A stretch of DNA of 24,405 nucleotides, from positions 1-24,405 of the forward strand of contig CAITEM010000598.1 in the NCBI GenBank assembly GCA_903891395.1. The letters are read 5' to 3'. The translations under genes were made by a program, and so were the position numbers. This document shows positions 7,516-15,783 of the stretch, piece by piece. The notes under the pieces are model-generated. The model made no database searches and was not told the DNA's origin. It saw nothing but the letters and a program-made list of their open reading frames with translations. Origin of the DNA: an uncultured Hyphomicrobiales bacterium (GTDB lineage: Bacteria > Pseudomonadota > Alphaproteobacteria > Rhizobiales > Xanthobacteraceae). Positions within the stretch are counted from its first letter, which is position 1. Each line of letters opens with the position of its first letter.

Positions 7516-8864
7516 GCGTTCTGGCCATCGGTCTCCTCTATGGCGCCGCCACGCTGCTGGTGATGTTCGCCGGCATGCCGATTGCCTTTGCGCTGGGCGC
7601 GGTGGCGACGATGTTCATGATCATGTTCATGCCGTCATCGTCGGTCGATACCATCTCGCAGAACGTCTACGAGGAAATGGCGTCGATCACGCTGCTGTCT
7701 ATTCCCCTGTTCATCCTGAAAGGCGCGGCGATCGGACGCTCGCGCGCGGGACAGGATTTGTACGGCGCACTGCATGCGTGGCTGCACAAATTTCCCGGCG
7801 GCCTCGGCATCGCCAATGTCTTTGCCTGCGCGCTGTTTGCCGCCATGGCCGGCTCTTCACCGGCGACTTGTTCGGCGATCGGTTCAGCGGGCATTCCGCA
7901 AATGCGCAAGCACGGCTATTCCGGCGGCTTCGCTGCCGGCTTGATCGCGGCCGGCGGCACCTTGGGCATCCTGTTGCCGCCGTCGATCACCATGATCCTC
8001 TACGCCGTCGCCGCCGAACAATCGCACGGACGATTGTTCCTCGCCGCCATCGGGCCATCGCTGCTGCTGGTGTTCCTTTTTGCGAGCTACGCCGTATTCC
8101 GGTTTCAGTACGAATTCCGCCGCGCGCAGGATCATCTCGAAAAAACTGGCGAAACGTCGGAGCTGCTGCGCGTCGATACGATGACAATGCGCGAACGCTT
8201 CGCGCTATTGCCACGCGTGTTGCCCTTTCTGGTGCTGCTGACCGGCGTGATGGTCGCGCTCTATGGCGGCTACGCCACGCCCTCCGAAACAGCCGGCTTG
8301 GGCGCGGTATTGGCGCTGGTGCTCATCGCTTTGATCTACAGTGTCTGGACGGTGCGCGATCTGGAGCCCATCCTGGTGGCGACGTTGCGCGAGTCCACCA
8401 TGCTGATGCTGATCATCGGCATGTCGCTGCTTTACTCCTACGTCATGAGTTACCTCCACATCAGCCAATCGACGGCCGAGTGGGTGGTCAGCCTGCATTT
8501 GTCGCGCTGGGTGCTGCTGGCGACCATTCTTCTTATGGTTGTCGTCCTGGGCTTCTTTCTGCCGCCGGTTTCCATCATCTTGATGACCGCCCCGATCATC
8601 CTGCCGCCGCTGCGGGCGGCCGACTTCGACCTCATCTGGTTCGGCGTCATCATGACGATCGTGATGGAAATGGGGCTGATTCACCCGCCCGTCGGCCTTA
8701 ATATTTTCGTCATCAAGAACATCGCGCCTGACATCCCCTTGGGCGACGTAATGTGGGGGGTAATACCTTTTGTTGGGCTGATGATCTTGGCTGTTGTGAT
8801 ATTGTGTTTTGTGCCGGACATCGCCACTTGGTTCCCGGACCACCTCATGGGCGTCGGGAAATAG
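7512..8864 (+). CDS. dctM: TRAP transporter large permease (DctM family)
   Basis: The 450-residue transport subunit of the TRAP system, a polytopic inner-membrane protein with about 12 hydrophobic segments. Family blocks include FAGMPIAFALG near the N-terminus, FAAMAGSSPATCSAIGSAGIPQM, GGTLGILLPPSI, a central GYATPSETAGLGA, and MGLIHPPVGLNIFVIK near the C-terminus. The frame is open from 7320, but the ATG at 7512 overlaps the dctQ stop and gives the normal family N-terminus and length. Codons near 8750-8815 are noticeably richer in A and T than the rest of the gene. The malonyl-CoA decarboxylase gene begins four bases after the stop, so all four genes of this run are expected on one message. 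Confidence 0.94.
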   Translation: MSVLAIGLLYGAATLLVMFAGMPIAFALGAVATMFMIMFMPSSSVDTISQNVYEEMASITLLSIPLFILKGAAIGRSRAGQDLYGALHAWLHKFPGGLGIANVFACALFAAMAGSSPATCSAIGSAGIPQMRKHGYSGGFAAGLIAAGGTLGILLPPSITMILYAVAAEQSHGRLFLAAIGPSLLLVFLFASYAVFRFQYEFRRAQDHLEKTGETSELLRVDTMTMRERFALLPRVLPFLVLLTGVMVALYGGYATPSETAGLGAVLALVLIALIYSVWTVRDLEPILVATLRESTMLMLIIGMSLLYSYVMSYLHISQSTAEWVVSLHLSRWVLLATILLMVVVLGFFLPPVSIILMTAPIILPPLRAADFDLIWFGVIMTIVMEMGLIHPPVGLNIFVIKNIAPDIPLGDVMWGVIPFVGLMILAVVILCFVPDIATWFPDHLMGVGK

Positions 8865-8868
8865 CGAC

Positions 8869-10230
8869 ATGAACACCTCGTTCTTCGGGGAACTGCTGCA
8901 GACGATCTCCGACCGTGGCCGGGCCTTGCTCGACCGCGGCCGCCGCGTCGACGCCTCGACGCACTCCGAGAACCTGGTCGAGTTATGCGAACATCTGCTG
9001 TCCGGCCGCGGCGAAGCCTCCGGCGTCGCACTGGCGCGCGAGATTCTCTGCCGTTATGCCGGACTCACCATTGGCCCGCGCATCGCCTTCTTCGAGGCGC
9101 TGGCGAAGCGGTTCGGCACCGATGCGTTGCGGATGGAAAAGGCGATCGCGGTGTGGCGCGACAAGCCGTCGGACGAGACCGCCGCGCAGGTGCATTTGGC
9201 ATCGGAGCCGCGCCGTCAGGAACTGTTCCGCCGGCTCAATCTGGCGCCCGGCGGGACCAGCCTGCTGGTGCGCATGCGCGAGCAACTGCTGGACGTGCTC
9301 GCTAACCGTGACGATCTGAGCGCTGTCGACGACGATTTCGTTCATCTGTTCTCATCGTGGTTCAATCGCGGCTTTCTCGTCTTGAGGCGCATCGACTGGT
9401 CGACCCCGGCCATCGTCCTGGAAAAAATCATTCGCTACGAAGCCGTGCATGAAATCCGCGGCTGGGACGATCTGCGCCGCCGCATCGATCCGCCGGACCG
9501 GCGCTGCTTCGCGTTTTTCCATCCGGCCTTGATCGACGAACCGCTGATCTTCGTCGAGGTCGCGCTGGAGCGCGACATCCCCGCCGCGATTTCGCCGATC
9601 CTCGCCAGCGGCCGCCTGGAATCGATCCAGCCGGAGAAGGCGCGTGTCGCTGTGTTCTATTCAATCTCGAACTGCCAGCGCGGGCTTGCCGGAGTCTCCT
9701 TTGGTAATTTTCTGATCAAGCAGGTGGTCGAGGAAATTTCCCGCGAGCTGCCGAAGCTGTCGACTTTCGTGACGTTGTCGCCGGTGTCGAATTTCGCGCG
9801 TTGGCTGGCCCGCGAACTCAAGGCTGAAAGCTCCGCGGTCATCAGCGATAGCGACCGCGCGTCACTCTCGTTGATGGAGCGTCCGCATTGGTGGACCGAT
9901 CCGGAAATATTCTCGAAGCTCGAGGACCCGCTGCTGCGCGCGGCGGCCTATTATTACTTGCGCGCGAAGACGCCGGCCGGCCTGCCGCTCGACGCGGTGG
10001 CGCGCTTTCATCTCGGCAACGGCGCGCGGCTCGAGCGCATCAATTGGCTGGCGGACACGTCCGACAAGGCCATCGCGCAGGGCAACGGCTTGATGGTGAA
10101 CTACCTCTATGATCTCGATGACATCGAGAAGAACCATGAGGCCTTTGTGGAAGGCCGCACCGTGGTGGCTTCCAGCGCTGTGCAGCGCCTGATGCGCCCT
10201 TCGCTCGAACTGGTTCCGATCGCGGGCTGA
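8869..10230 (+). CDS. matA: Malonyl-CoA decarboxylase
   Basis: Converts malonyl-CoA to acetyl-CoA and CO2. The 453-residue protein has the helical N-terminal domain (about 1-175) and the acetyltransferase-like catalytic domain (about 180-440). Ser277 in GLAGVSFGNFLIK and His381 in FHLGNGARLERINW match the catalytic Ser/His pair of the family. The YEAVHEIRGWDDLRRR and DRRCFAFFHPALIDEPLIFVEVAL segments are also characteristic. No mitochondrial or peroxisomal type extension is present, as expected for bacteria. It starts four bases after dctM and ends just before a bidirectional terminator, so it closes the transporter operon. In rhizobia MatA works with the malonyl-CoA synthetase MatB and carrier MatC; neither is visible here, and the divergent CoA-transferase may replace MatB. 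The symbol follows the rhizobial naming. Confidence 0.95.
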   Translation: MNTSFFGELLQTISDRGRALLDRGRRVDASTHSENLVELCEHLLSGRGEASGVALAREILCRYAGLTIGPRIAFFEALAKRFGTDALRMEKAIAVWRDKPSDETAAQVHLASEPRRQELFRRLNLAPGGTSLLVRMREQLLDVLANRDDLSAVDDDFVHLFSSWFNRGFLVLRRIDWSTPAIVLEKIIRYEAVHEIRGWDDLRRRIDPPDRRCFAFFHPALIDEPLIFVEVALERDIPAAISPILASGRLESIQPEKARVAVFYSISNCQRGLAGVSFGNFLIKQVVEEISRELPKLSTFVTLSPVSNFARWLARELKAESSAVISDSDRASLSLMERPHWWTDPEIFSKLEDPLLRAAAYYYLRAKTPAGLPLDAVARFHLGNGARLERINWLADTSDKAIAQGNGLMVNYLYDLDDIEKNHEAFVEGRTVVASSAVQRLMRPSLELVPIAG

Positions 10231-10236
10231 TGCTCT

Positions 10237-10269
10237 CTTTTACCCTCCCCACAAGTGGGGGGGTAAGAG
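10237..10269. terminator. Bidirectional terminator between convergent genes
   Basis: An imperfect hairpin lies in the 41-base gap between the convergent malonyl-CoA decarboxylase and dehydrogenase genes. The arms CTTTTACCC-T-CCCCAC and GTGGGGGGGTAAGAG pair over about 14 bases with one bulged C and two G-T pairs. T-rich bases on the left arm and A-rich bases on the right could support termination in both directions, although there is no long T-run. Confidence 0.55.
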
Positions 10270-10271
10270 CG

Positions 10272-10961
10272 TCACGCCTTCCCATACACCGGTACGACGG
10301 CGCCGCGCGTGACGTGGTTTTCGGACGACGCCAGAAATATAATTGTTGCCGCGACTTCCTCGACCTTCGGCCAAGCGTCGAAGTTTGCCTTCGGCATCGC
10401 CTTGCGGTTGGCGGCCGTATCCATGATCGAGGGCGCCACCGCGTTGACCAGAATTCCGTCTTTCGCCACCTCCTCGGCGAGCGCGATTGTCAGCGTCGCG
10501 ACGCCGCCTTTCGCGATGGTGTAGGCCGTCATCCCGGCGCCGGAGCGCGGCTCCAGCGCCTGTCGCGACGCCACATTGACGATACGGCCGCCGCCTTTCA
10601 TCGCGCCGATCGCAGAGCGGCAGCACAGAAAGCACGACACCAGGTTGCCGTCGATCTGCGCCATCAGCGCGGCCTTGTCGGTCTCCGCCGTCTTGCCCGG
10701 CGCAAAGCCGCCGGCGATGTGGATCGAGGCCCACAAATCGAGACCGGCATAGAGTTTCGCGACCGCGGCTTCATCCGACAGGTCCGACACGGCAATCAAC
10801 TTTACCCGCGCGTTGTCGCGATGAGCGAAGCGCTGTGCTTCGGCCTCGTGGCGATATGGCACCGTACAGATTGCGGCGGCTTGCAGCAGCCCGCCGACAA
10901 CCGCATCCCCGAGCGCGCCGGCACCGCCGGTGATGACGACTTGCTTGTTGGAAAAATCCAT
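10272..10961 (-). CDS. Short-chain dehydrogenase/reductase (SDR) family oxidoreductase
   Basis: A 229-residue classical SDR enzyme with a Rossmann fold. The dinucleotide loop is TGGAGALG (11-18), the structural Asn is N106 in IDGNLVSCF, and the catalytic residues are S132 in NVASRQ and Y147/K151 in AYTIAKGG. The HIAGGF segment replaces the common NNAG motif, as in some divergent SDRs. Two in-frame ATGs exist at 10967 and 10961. CTCCC on the + strand (GGGAG on the coding strand, 10969-10973) lies one base from the first and seven from the second, so the second is chosen. It lies 58 bases downstream of the glutamine amidotransferase gene and may be co-transcribed with it. Substrate and cofactor preference cannot be read from the sequence. 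Confidence 0.92.
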   Translation of the reverse strand: MDFSNKQVVITGGAGALGDAVVGGLLQAAAICTVPYRHEAEAQRFAHRDNARVKLIAVSDLSDEAAVAKLYAGLDLWASIHIAGGFAPGKTAETDKAALMAQIDGNLVSCFLCCRSAIGAMKGGGRIVNVASRQALEPRSGAGMTAYTIAKGGVATLTIALAEEVAKDGILVNAVAPSIMDTAANRKAMPKANFDAWPKVEEVAATIIFLASSENHVTRGAVVPVYGKA

Positions 10962-10968
10962 TCTCATT

Positions 10969-10973
10969 CTCCC
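10969..10973 (-). promoter_or_regulatory. Ribosome-binding site deciding the SDR start
   Basis: GGGAG on the - strand is seven bases from the ATG at 10961 but only one base from the in-frame ATG at 10967. The spacing favours the downstream codon. Confidence 0.6.
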
Positions 10974-11019
10974 GGCACAAAGGCGCTGTGTGAAGAATGC
11001 TGGATTGCCGGCGCGAGGT

Positions 11020-11886
11020 CTATCCCCGCCCGCGCTTGCCCCGCGTCGGCAGCACCTGGAATTCGATCCAGTTGGCCACTTCGCTGGTCCGCAGTTTCTT
11101 GTCGAGGACGTTCTTGCTGATGCCGTGCCGCCACGACAGCCGCTTGCAATCCGGATCGCGGTCGAGCGTGTCGAGATCGTCGGAAAAAATCTTGATGTCG
11201 GCTGTGTCTTTGAAGAAGCCCTCCTCGATCAGCCGGTCGCCGATGCGCCGCACGATGGCTGTGACCTCGCGCAACGGATATTCCGGATGATACTGCACCG
11301 CCCAGGCCACCGAACCGTTGGTGCGAAATTCGACGCTCTGTACCGAGGAGACCGCGTTGGTTGCCAATACGGTAGCGCCATCCGGCAAGGTCTCGACCTC
11401 ATCGAGATGCACAGTCGGCGCGTTGAAGACATCGAACTTGCCGACATACATGGGATGCTTGCGGCCGGCTTCCGTCAGCCGGATGCCGCGGCCGAAGCCG
11501 ATCTCGCGGCCGTTGGGGTTCTTCCGCACCACGCCGCCGGCCGCCGCGGTGATGACTTGCAGGCCCCAGCATGAGCCGAACATCGGCGTGCCGGTTGCGA
11601 GCGCGGCGCGCACCAGATCGATCTGCCGGGTCACGACCGCACCGCCATCATAGATGTGCAGAGACGAGCCGGTGATGGCGATGCCATCATACCCGGCGAG
11701 TGATTCGCCTTCCGGCAGCGTGGCGGCCGGATCGCCAGGATAGGCCGTGTCCACGATCGCGCCCGGCAGCAGTTCACGCAGGAGGTTGGAATAGCCCTGA
11801 TGCGCGGGGGTACCGCCGACCGCGGTGTGTTCGGCAAGAGTTTCCGGCGAATTGCCTTCGATGACGAGGAGGCGGGGGGATGGCAT
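11020..11886 (-). CDS. Stand-alone class I glutamine amidotransferase
   Basis: A 288-residue protein with a single class I glutaminase domain resembling the GMP synthase amidotransferase region. The nucleophile Cys106 sits in GSCWGLQ, and His200/Glu202 in YHPEY complete the triad. The ITGSSLHIYD stretch at 71-80 forms the expected oxyanion-side loop. No synthetase domain is fused, and no obvious partner that would use the released ammonia is adjacent. The roughly 80-residue C-terminal tail has no motif I recognise. The frame extends to 11946, but the ATG at 11886 (MPSPRLLVIEGN) is preferred, with AGGA six bases upstream. It could act on glutamine, or on another gamma-glutamyl compound; the role is open. 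Confidence 0.9.
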   Translation of the reverse strand: MPSPRLLVIEGNSPETLAEHTAVGGTPAHQGYSNLLRELLPGAIVDTAYPGDPAATLPEGESLAGYDGIAITGSSLHIYDGGAVVTRQIDLVRAALATGTPMFGSCWGLQVITAAAGGVVRKNPNGREIGFGRGIRLTEAGRKHPMYVGKFDVFNAPTVHLDEVETLPDGATVLATNAVSSVQSVEFRTNGSVAWAVQYHPEYPLREVTAIVRRIGDRLIEEGFFKDTADIKIFSDDLDTLDRDPDCKRLSWRHGISKNVLDKKLRTSEVANWIEFQVLPTRGKRGRG

Positions 11887-12053
11887 TGAGCGTCCTGGGT
11901 ACACGTCGGATATGGCCAAGCTTGGGCGATTTGGCAATCGTCCCAAAAATTCACGGCTTTAAGTGACGTTAACGCGCGGCGCGCTAGATTGTGCCACGTC
12001 AACAGCCGCATTCCGCGGCCCCGCCGGATCGTCCGTTAATCTCTTCGGGACCT

Positions 12054-13553
12054 ATGCCTGACTTCGACATCGCCATTATCGGTGGCGGCATTAATGGAAC
12101 CGGGCTGGCCCGCGATGCCGCGGGCCGCGGCTTGCGCGTGCTGCTGGTCGAGAGCAACGACCTCGGCTCCGGTACGTCCTCGGCATCCAGCAAGCTGATC
12201 CACGGCGGTCTCCGGTATCTGGAGAAGTACGCCTTCAGGCTGGTGCGCGAGGCGCTCGGCGAGCGTGAGGTGCTGTTGCGCATGGCGCCGCACATCATCC
12301 GGCCAATGCGTTTCATGTTGCCGCCACTGCCGGGCATGCGCGCGCCATTGCTGCTGCGGTTCGGCCTGTTCCTCTACGACAAGCTCGCGCCGCGCAATTT
12401 GCTGCCGCCGTCGCGCACGGTCGATCTGACGCACAATGCAATGGGCCAGCCGTTGCAGCGGCTGTTTCGCTACGGCTTCGAGTATTCCGATTGCTGGGTC
12501 GATGATTCCCGGCTGGTCGTGCTGACCGCGATGGATGCGGTTGCGCGCGGCGCCGATGTCCGCACGCATACGCGCTGCGTGCGCGTCGAGCGCCGTGAGG
12601 ATTGGGAACTGGTGCTTAACCGCCGTGGCCGCCGCGAGACCGCGACCGCACGCGTTCTGGTCAATGCCGCAGGCCCCTGGATCGGCGAAGTCGCCGAAAC
12701 CGTAATTCGTCAGCCGTTGAAAGCACCGGTGCGTCTGATCAAGGGCAGCCACATCGTGGTGCGCCGCCGCTTCGAGCATGATGCCGGTTACATTTTTCAG
12801 GCCAAAGACGGCCGCGTGGTGTTCGCGCTGCCTTTCGCCGATGAGTTCACGTTGATCGGCACCACGGATGAAAACTTCGTCGGCGATCTCAAATCACCGG
12901 CGCCGTCGCCGGGCGAAATCACTTATCTCTGCGACGTCGTGAACCAGTATTTCCGCGAACGCGTCACGCCGGACGAACTGGTGTGGTCGTTTTCGGGCGT
13001 GCGCGCGCTCTACGACGACGGCTCGAAACGGCCTGAGGACGTCACCCGCGATTATGAACTGGTGCTCGACCGCAAGAAGGATCTGGCGCCGTTGCTGACG
13101 GTTTACGGCGGCAAGATCACGACCCACCGCAAGCTGGCGGAGGCGGCGATGGTCAAGCTCGGCGTCTTCTTCAAAACACTGCCGCAGCCATGGACCGCGG
13201 GCTCGTCGCTACCCGGTGGCGATTTCCCCGCCGACGGATTTTACGCGCTGGTTGGCGAGACCATCGGGCGCTGGCCGTTCTTGTCGGAGCCGCATGCCCG
13301 CCGTCTGGTGCGGGCCTATGGCACGCGCGTCGAACGCACTCTCGGCGAAGCGCAAAGTATGGACGACCTCGGACCGCGCTTTACCGGCGATCTTACCGGC
13401 GCGGAACTGCGCTATCTGGTCGAGCACGAGTGGGCCGAAACCGCCGAGGATGTCTTGTACCGGCGGAGCAAATTCGGATTGAAAGCCACGCCCGACGAGC
13501 GCATCGCGATCAACCAGTTCATCGTCTCGTTGGCCGCGCCGAAAACATTCTGA
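12054..13553 (+). CDS. glpD: Aerobic glycerol-3-phosphate dehydrogenase GlpD
   Basis: An FAD enzyme at the inner-membrane face that oxidises glycerol-3-phosphate to dihydroxyacetone phosphate and passes electrons to quinone. The 499-residue length is normal for the family. The FAD-binding GGGINGTG is at 10-17 and Glu33 ends the second strand. SSKLIHGGLRYLE at 45-57 is a hallmark. The C-terminal domain carries RYLVEHEWAETAEDVLYRRSKFGL-type sequence. The frame is open from 11991, but the ATG at 12054 begins directly before the dinucleotide fold; GGGA at 12047-12050 is only three bases from it, so translation signals are weak. A 167-base gap separates it from the divergent amidotransferase gene and must hold its promoter. 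glpK lies 692 bases downstream with a receiver gene between; no glpR repressor or glpF facilitator is present in the window. Confidence 0.96.
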   Translation: MPDFDIAIIGGGINGTGLARDAAGRGLRVLLVESNDLGSGTSSASSKLIHGGLRYLEKYAFRLVREALGEREVLLRMAPHIIRPMRFMLPPLPGMRAPLLLRFGLFLYDKLAPRNLLPPSRTVDLTHNAMGQPLQRLFRYGFEYSDCWVDDSRLVVLTAMDAVARGADVRTHTRCVRVERREDWELVLNRRGRRETATARVLVNAAGPWIGEVAETVIRQPLKAPVRLIKGSHIVVRRRFEHDAGYIFQAKDGRVVFALPFADEFTLIGTTDENFVGDLKSPAPSPGEITYLCDVVNQYFRERVTPDELVWSFSGVRALYDDGSKRPEDVTRDYELVLDRKKDLAPLLTVYGGKITTHRKLAEAAMVKLGVFFKTLPQPWTAGSSLPGGDFPADGFYALVGETIGRWPFLSEPHARRLVRAYGTRVERTLGEAQSMDDLGPRFTGDLTGAELRYLVEHEWAETAEDVLYRRSKFGLKATPDERIAINQFIVSLAAPKTF

Positions 13554-13682
13554 GCCGCCGGCCCGTATGGTTACCGCGTCCTTAATTTGATCGCGAAAAT
13601 TGCATCTGCGGTTTTTAACCTACCGCTATACCTTTGTGGTTTATTGCAACCTACGTATCTCTTATTTCGCGGATACCGGCGG

Positions 13683-14201
13683 ATGCCCACCACGACCGAC
13701 ATTGCCACGCTGCTCGCCGCCACCAAAGTGCTTGTGGTCGACGACGAGCATTACATGCGCAAGGTCGTGCGCGCCTTGCTGATGAGCGTCGGCGTACGGA
13801 CGATTTACGAAGCACCCGACGGGCCTTCGGGTCTTGAGATGATCCGCAACAACCAGCCCGACGTCGTCATCGTCGACTGGCAGATGCCAGGTCTCGACGG
13901 CGCCGGTTTCGTGCGCATGGTGCGCTCACCTGATACGTTCCCGTTTCCCAACGTGCCGATCATCATGCTGACCGGGCATGGCGAACGCTCGCGCGTGGTC
14001 GAGGCGATACAGATCGGCGTCAACGAATTTTTGCTCAAGCCGGTGTCGTCCAAGTCGCTGTACACCCGTCTGGTGTCGGTGCTGACGAAGCCGCGGCCGG
14101 TCGTGAAATCGGGCGACTATTACGGCCCGGTGCCGCGCAACCTCGCGTCGATGAACGAGGACAACGATCACGCCATCACCCAACTGGTGTTGGTGAACTA
14201 G
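13683..14201 (+). CDS. Single-domain response regulator (CheY-like receiver), paralogue 1
   Basis: A 172-residue protein made of one receiver domain (about 14-137) plus a short tail, with no DNA-binding or enzymatic output domain. The acidic pair D20/D21, phospho-acceptor D65 in VDWQMPG, T97 and K119 in FLLKPVS are all present, so phosphorylation should be possible. The tail contains GDYYGPVPR (144-152), which is also found in the second receiver at 15784. The ATG at 13683 is chosen because it begins shortly before the receiver; an open frame with a TTG start at 13587 would add a hydrophobic stretch. The ribosome site is poor. The gene lies between glpD and glpK, and may carry signals between a kinase and an unknown partner. 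Confidence 0.88.
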   Translation: MPTTTDIATLLAATKVLVVDDEHYMRKVVRALLMSVGVRTIYEAPDGPSGLEMIRNNQPDVVIVDWQMPGLDGAGFVRMVRSPDTFPFPNVPIIMLTGHGERSRVVEAIQIGVNEFLLKPVSSKSLYTRLVSVLTKPRPVVKSGDYYGPVPRNLASMNEDNDHAITQLVLVN

Positions 14202-14245
14202 GCCCGCTGGCTTAGTCTGCCCCGTCGCCACTCCGGGGATAAGGC

Positions 14246-15742
14246 TTGCCGGCCGCACTCATCGCCATCGATCAGGGCACGACGTCGACGCGCGCCATCG
14301 CGTTCGACGGGGCGTTGCGGCCGATCGCCACCGCGCAGCAGGAACTGCGTCAGATTTTTCCGGCGCCGGGTTTGGTCGAGCACGATCCGGAAGAGATCTG
14401 GCAGGCGGTGGTTTCCACCGTCCGCTCCGTCATGGCGAGGGCGCGTCTCACCGCCAAAGACGTCGCCGGCATCGGCATTACCAATCAGCGCGAAACCACT
14501 GTTGTCTGGGACCGTTCCACCGGCAAGCCGATCCACAACGCCATCGTCTGGCAGGACCGCCGCACCGCGGATTTTTGCGACGCGCTGAAGCGCGATGGGC
14601 ACGAGCCTGCGGTCACGGCCAAGACCGGGCTCATCCTCGATCCCTATTTCTCGGCCAGCAAGATTGCCTGGTTGCTCGACAATATCGATGGTGCGCGGGC
14701 CTCGGCCGAGGCCGGCCGGCTTGCCTTCGGCACCATCGATTGCTTCCTGCTGTGGCGATTGACCGGCGGCAAAGTGCACGCGACCGACGCCAGCAATGCC
14801 GCGCGCACGCTGCTGCTCGATATTGGCACGGGCGCATGGGACGACAATCTGTGCCGTCTGTTCGGCGTGCCGCAGAGCCTGTTGCCGCAGGTGCGCGATT
14901 GCGCCGGCGAGTTCGGCGAAACCACGCCGGATCTGTTCCGCGGCCCGATCCGTATCCGCGGCATGGCCGGCGATCAGCAGGCGGCCACGGTCGGGCAGGG
15001 CTGCTTTCAGCCCGGCATGATGAAGGCGACCTACGGCACCGGCTGCTTTGCGCTGCTCAATACCGGTGCCGAGCGTGTCGCCTCGCGCAACCGGTTGCTG
15101 ACGACGATTGCCTATCAACTGGACGGCAAGCGCACTTACGCGCTGGAAGGCGCGATTTTCATCGCCGGCGCGGCGGTGCAGTGGCTGCGCGACGGTCTCA
15201 AGATTATCACCAAGTCGGCGGGCGTCGGCGCGTTGGCGGCGCAAGCCGACCCGGCCGAAGAGGTTTATCTGGTGCCGGCTTTCGTCGGCCTCGGTGCGCC
15301 CTATTGGGACCCGCAGGCGCGCGGCGCCATCTTCGGCCTGACGCGCAACTCCGGCGGGCCGGAGATCGCGCGGGCCGCGCTGGACGCGGTCGGCTATCAG
15401 ACCCGCGACCTCCTGGAGGCGATGCGCGCCGACTGGCCGCAGGCCGCGGGCGCCGAAACCGTGCTGCGCGTCGACGGCGGCATGACCGCGAGCGACCCCT
15501 GCATGCAATTCATCGCCGACATCCTGGCGAGCCCGGTCGACCGCCCGGTGGTGATGGAAACCACGGCCTTGGGCGCGGCTTATCTCGCCGGGCGTCAGGC
15601 GGGGCTCTGCCTCGACCTCGACGGCTTCGCCAGGCAATGGCACCTCGACCGCAGGTTCGCGCCGCAGATGGATTCCACAGTGCGCGACCGCAAATACGCC
15701 GGCTGGCAAGACGCGGTCCGGCGTACGTTAACGGCGCAGTGA
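14246..15742 (+). CDS. glpK: Glycerol kinase GlpK
   Basis: Phosphorylates glycerol to glycerol-3-phosphate with ATP in the cytosol, feeding GlpD upstream. The 498 residues match the family length. DQGTTSTRA (9-17) is the phosphate loop of the FGGY fold. ITNQRETTVVWDRSTGKPIHNAIVWQDRR contains glycerol-contacting Arg/Glu, split here only for description. TYGTGCFALLNTG and the VPAFVGLGAPYWDPQARG signature follow, and LRVDGGMTASD with TTALGAAYLAG closes the adenine-binding part. Translation probably starts at TTG 14246, as no ATG or GTG lies at the right place; GGGGA at 14235-14239 is six bases upstream. The gap to the preceding receiver gene is 44 bases and to the next receiver gene 41 bases, suggesting one transcript. 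Confidence 0.96.
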   Translation: MPAALIAIDQGTTSTRAIAFDGALRPIATAQQELRQIFPAPGLVEHDPEEIWQAVVSTVRSVMARARLTAKDVAGIGITNQRETTVVWDRSTGKPIHNAIVWQDRRTADFCDALKRDGHEPAVTAKTGLILDPYFSASKIAWLLDNIDGARASAEAGRLAFGTIDCFLLWRLTGGKVHATDASNAARTLLLDIGTGAWDDNLCRLFGVPQSLLPQVRDCAGEFGETTPDLFRGPIRIRGMAGDQQAATVGQGCFQPGMMKATYGTGCFALLNTGAERVASRNRLLTTIAYQLDGKRTYALEGAIFIAGAAVQWLRDGLKIITKSAGVGALAAQADPAEEVYLVPAFVGLGAPYWDPQARGAIFGLTRNSGGPEIARAALDAVGYQTRDLLEAMRADWPQAAGAETVLRVDGGMTASDPCMQFIADILASPVDRPVVMETTALGAAYLAGRQAGLCLDLDGFARQWHLDRRFAPQMDSTVRDRKYAGWQDAVRRTLTAQ

Positions 15743-15783
15743 TTGTTCCCCGGCATAATCAAGTGGGGACGGGTGCCGCGAAC

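Noticed and set aside
13587..13682. TTG-initiated N-terminal extension of the first receiver
   Set aside because: It would add a hydrophobic stretch absent from the paralogue, and the DNA is AT-rich like a promoter.
14198..15709. 503-residue - strand open frame opposite glpK
   Set aside because: Antisense shadow rich in Arg, Ala and His; glpK motifs define the real strand.
14575..15783. Long upstream extension of the second receiver's frame through glpK
   Set aside because: Low-complexity Arg/Ala-rich translation overlapping glpK; the receiver fold begins after ATG 15784.
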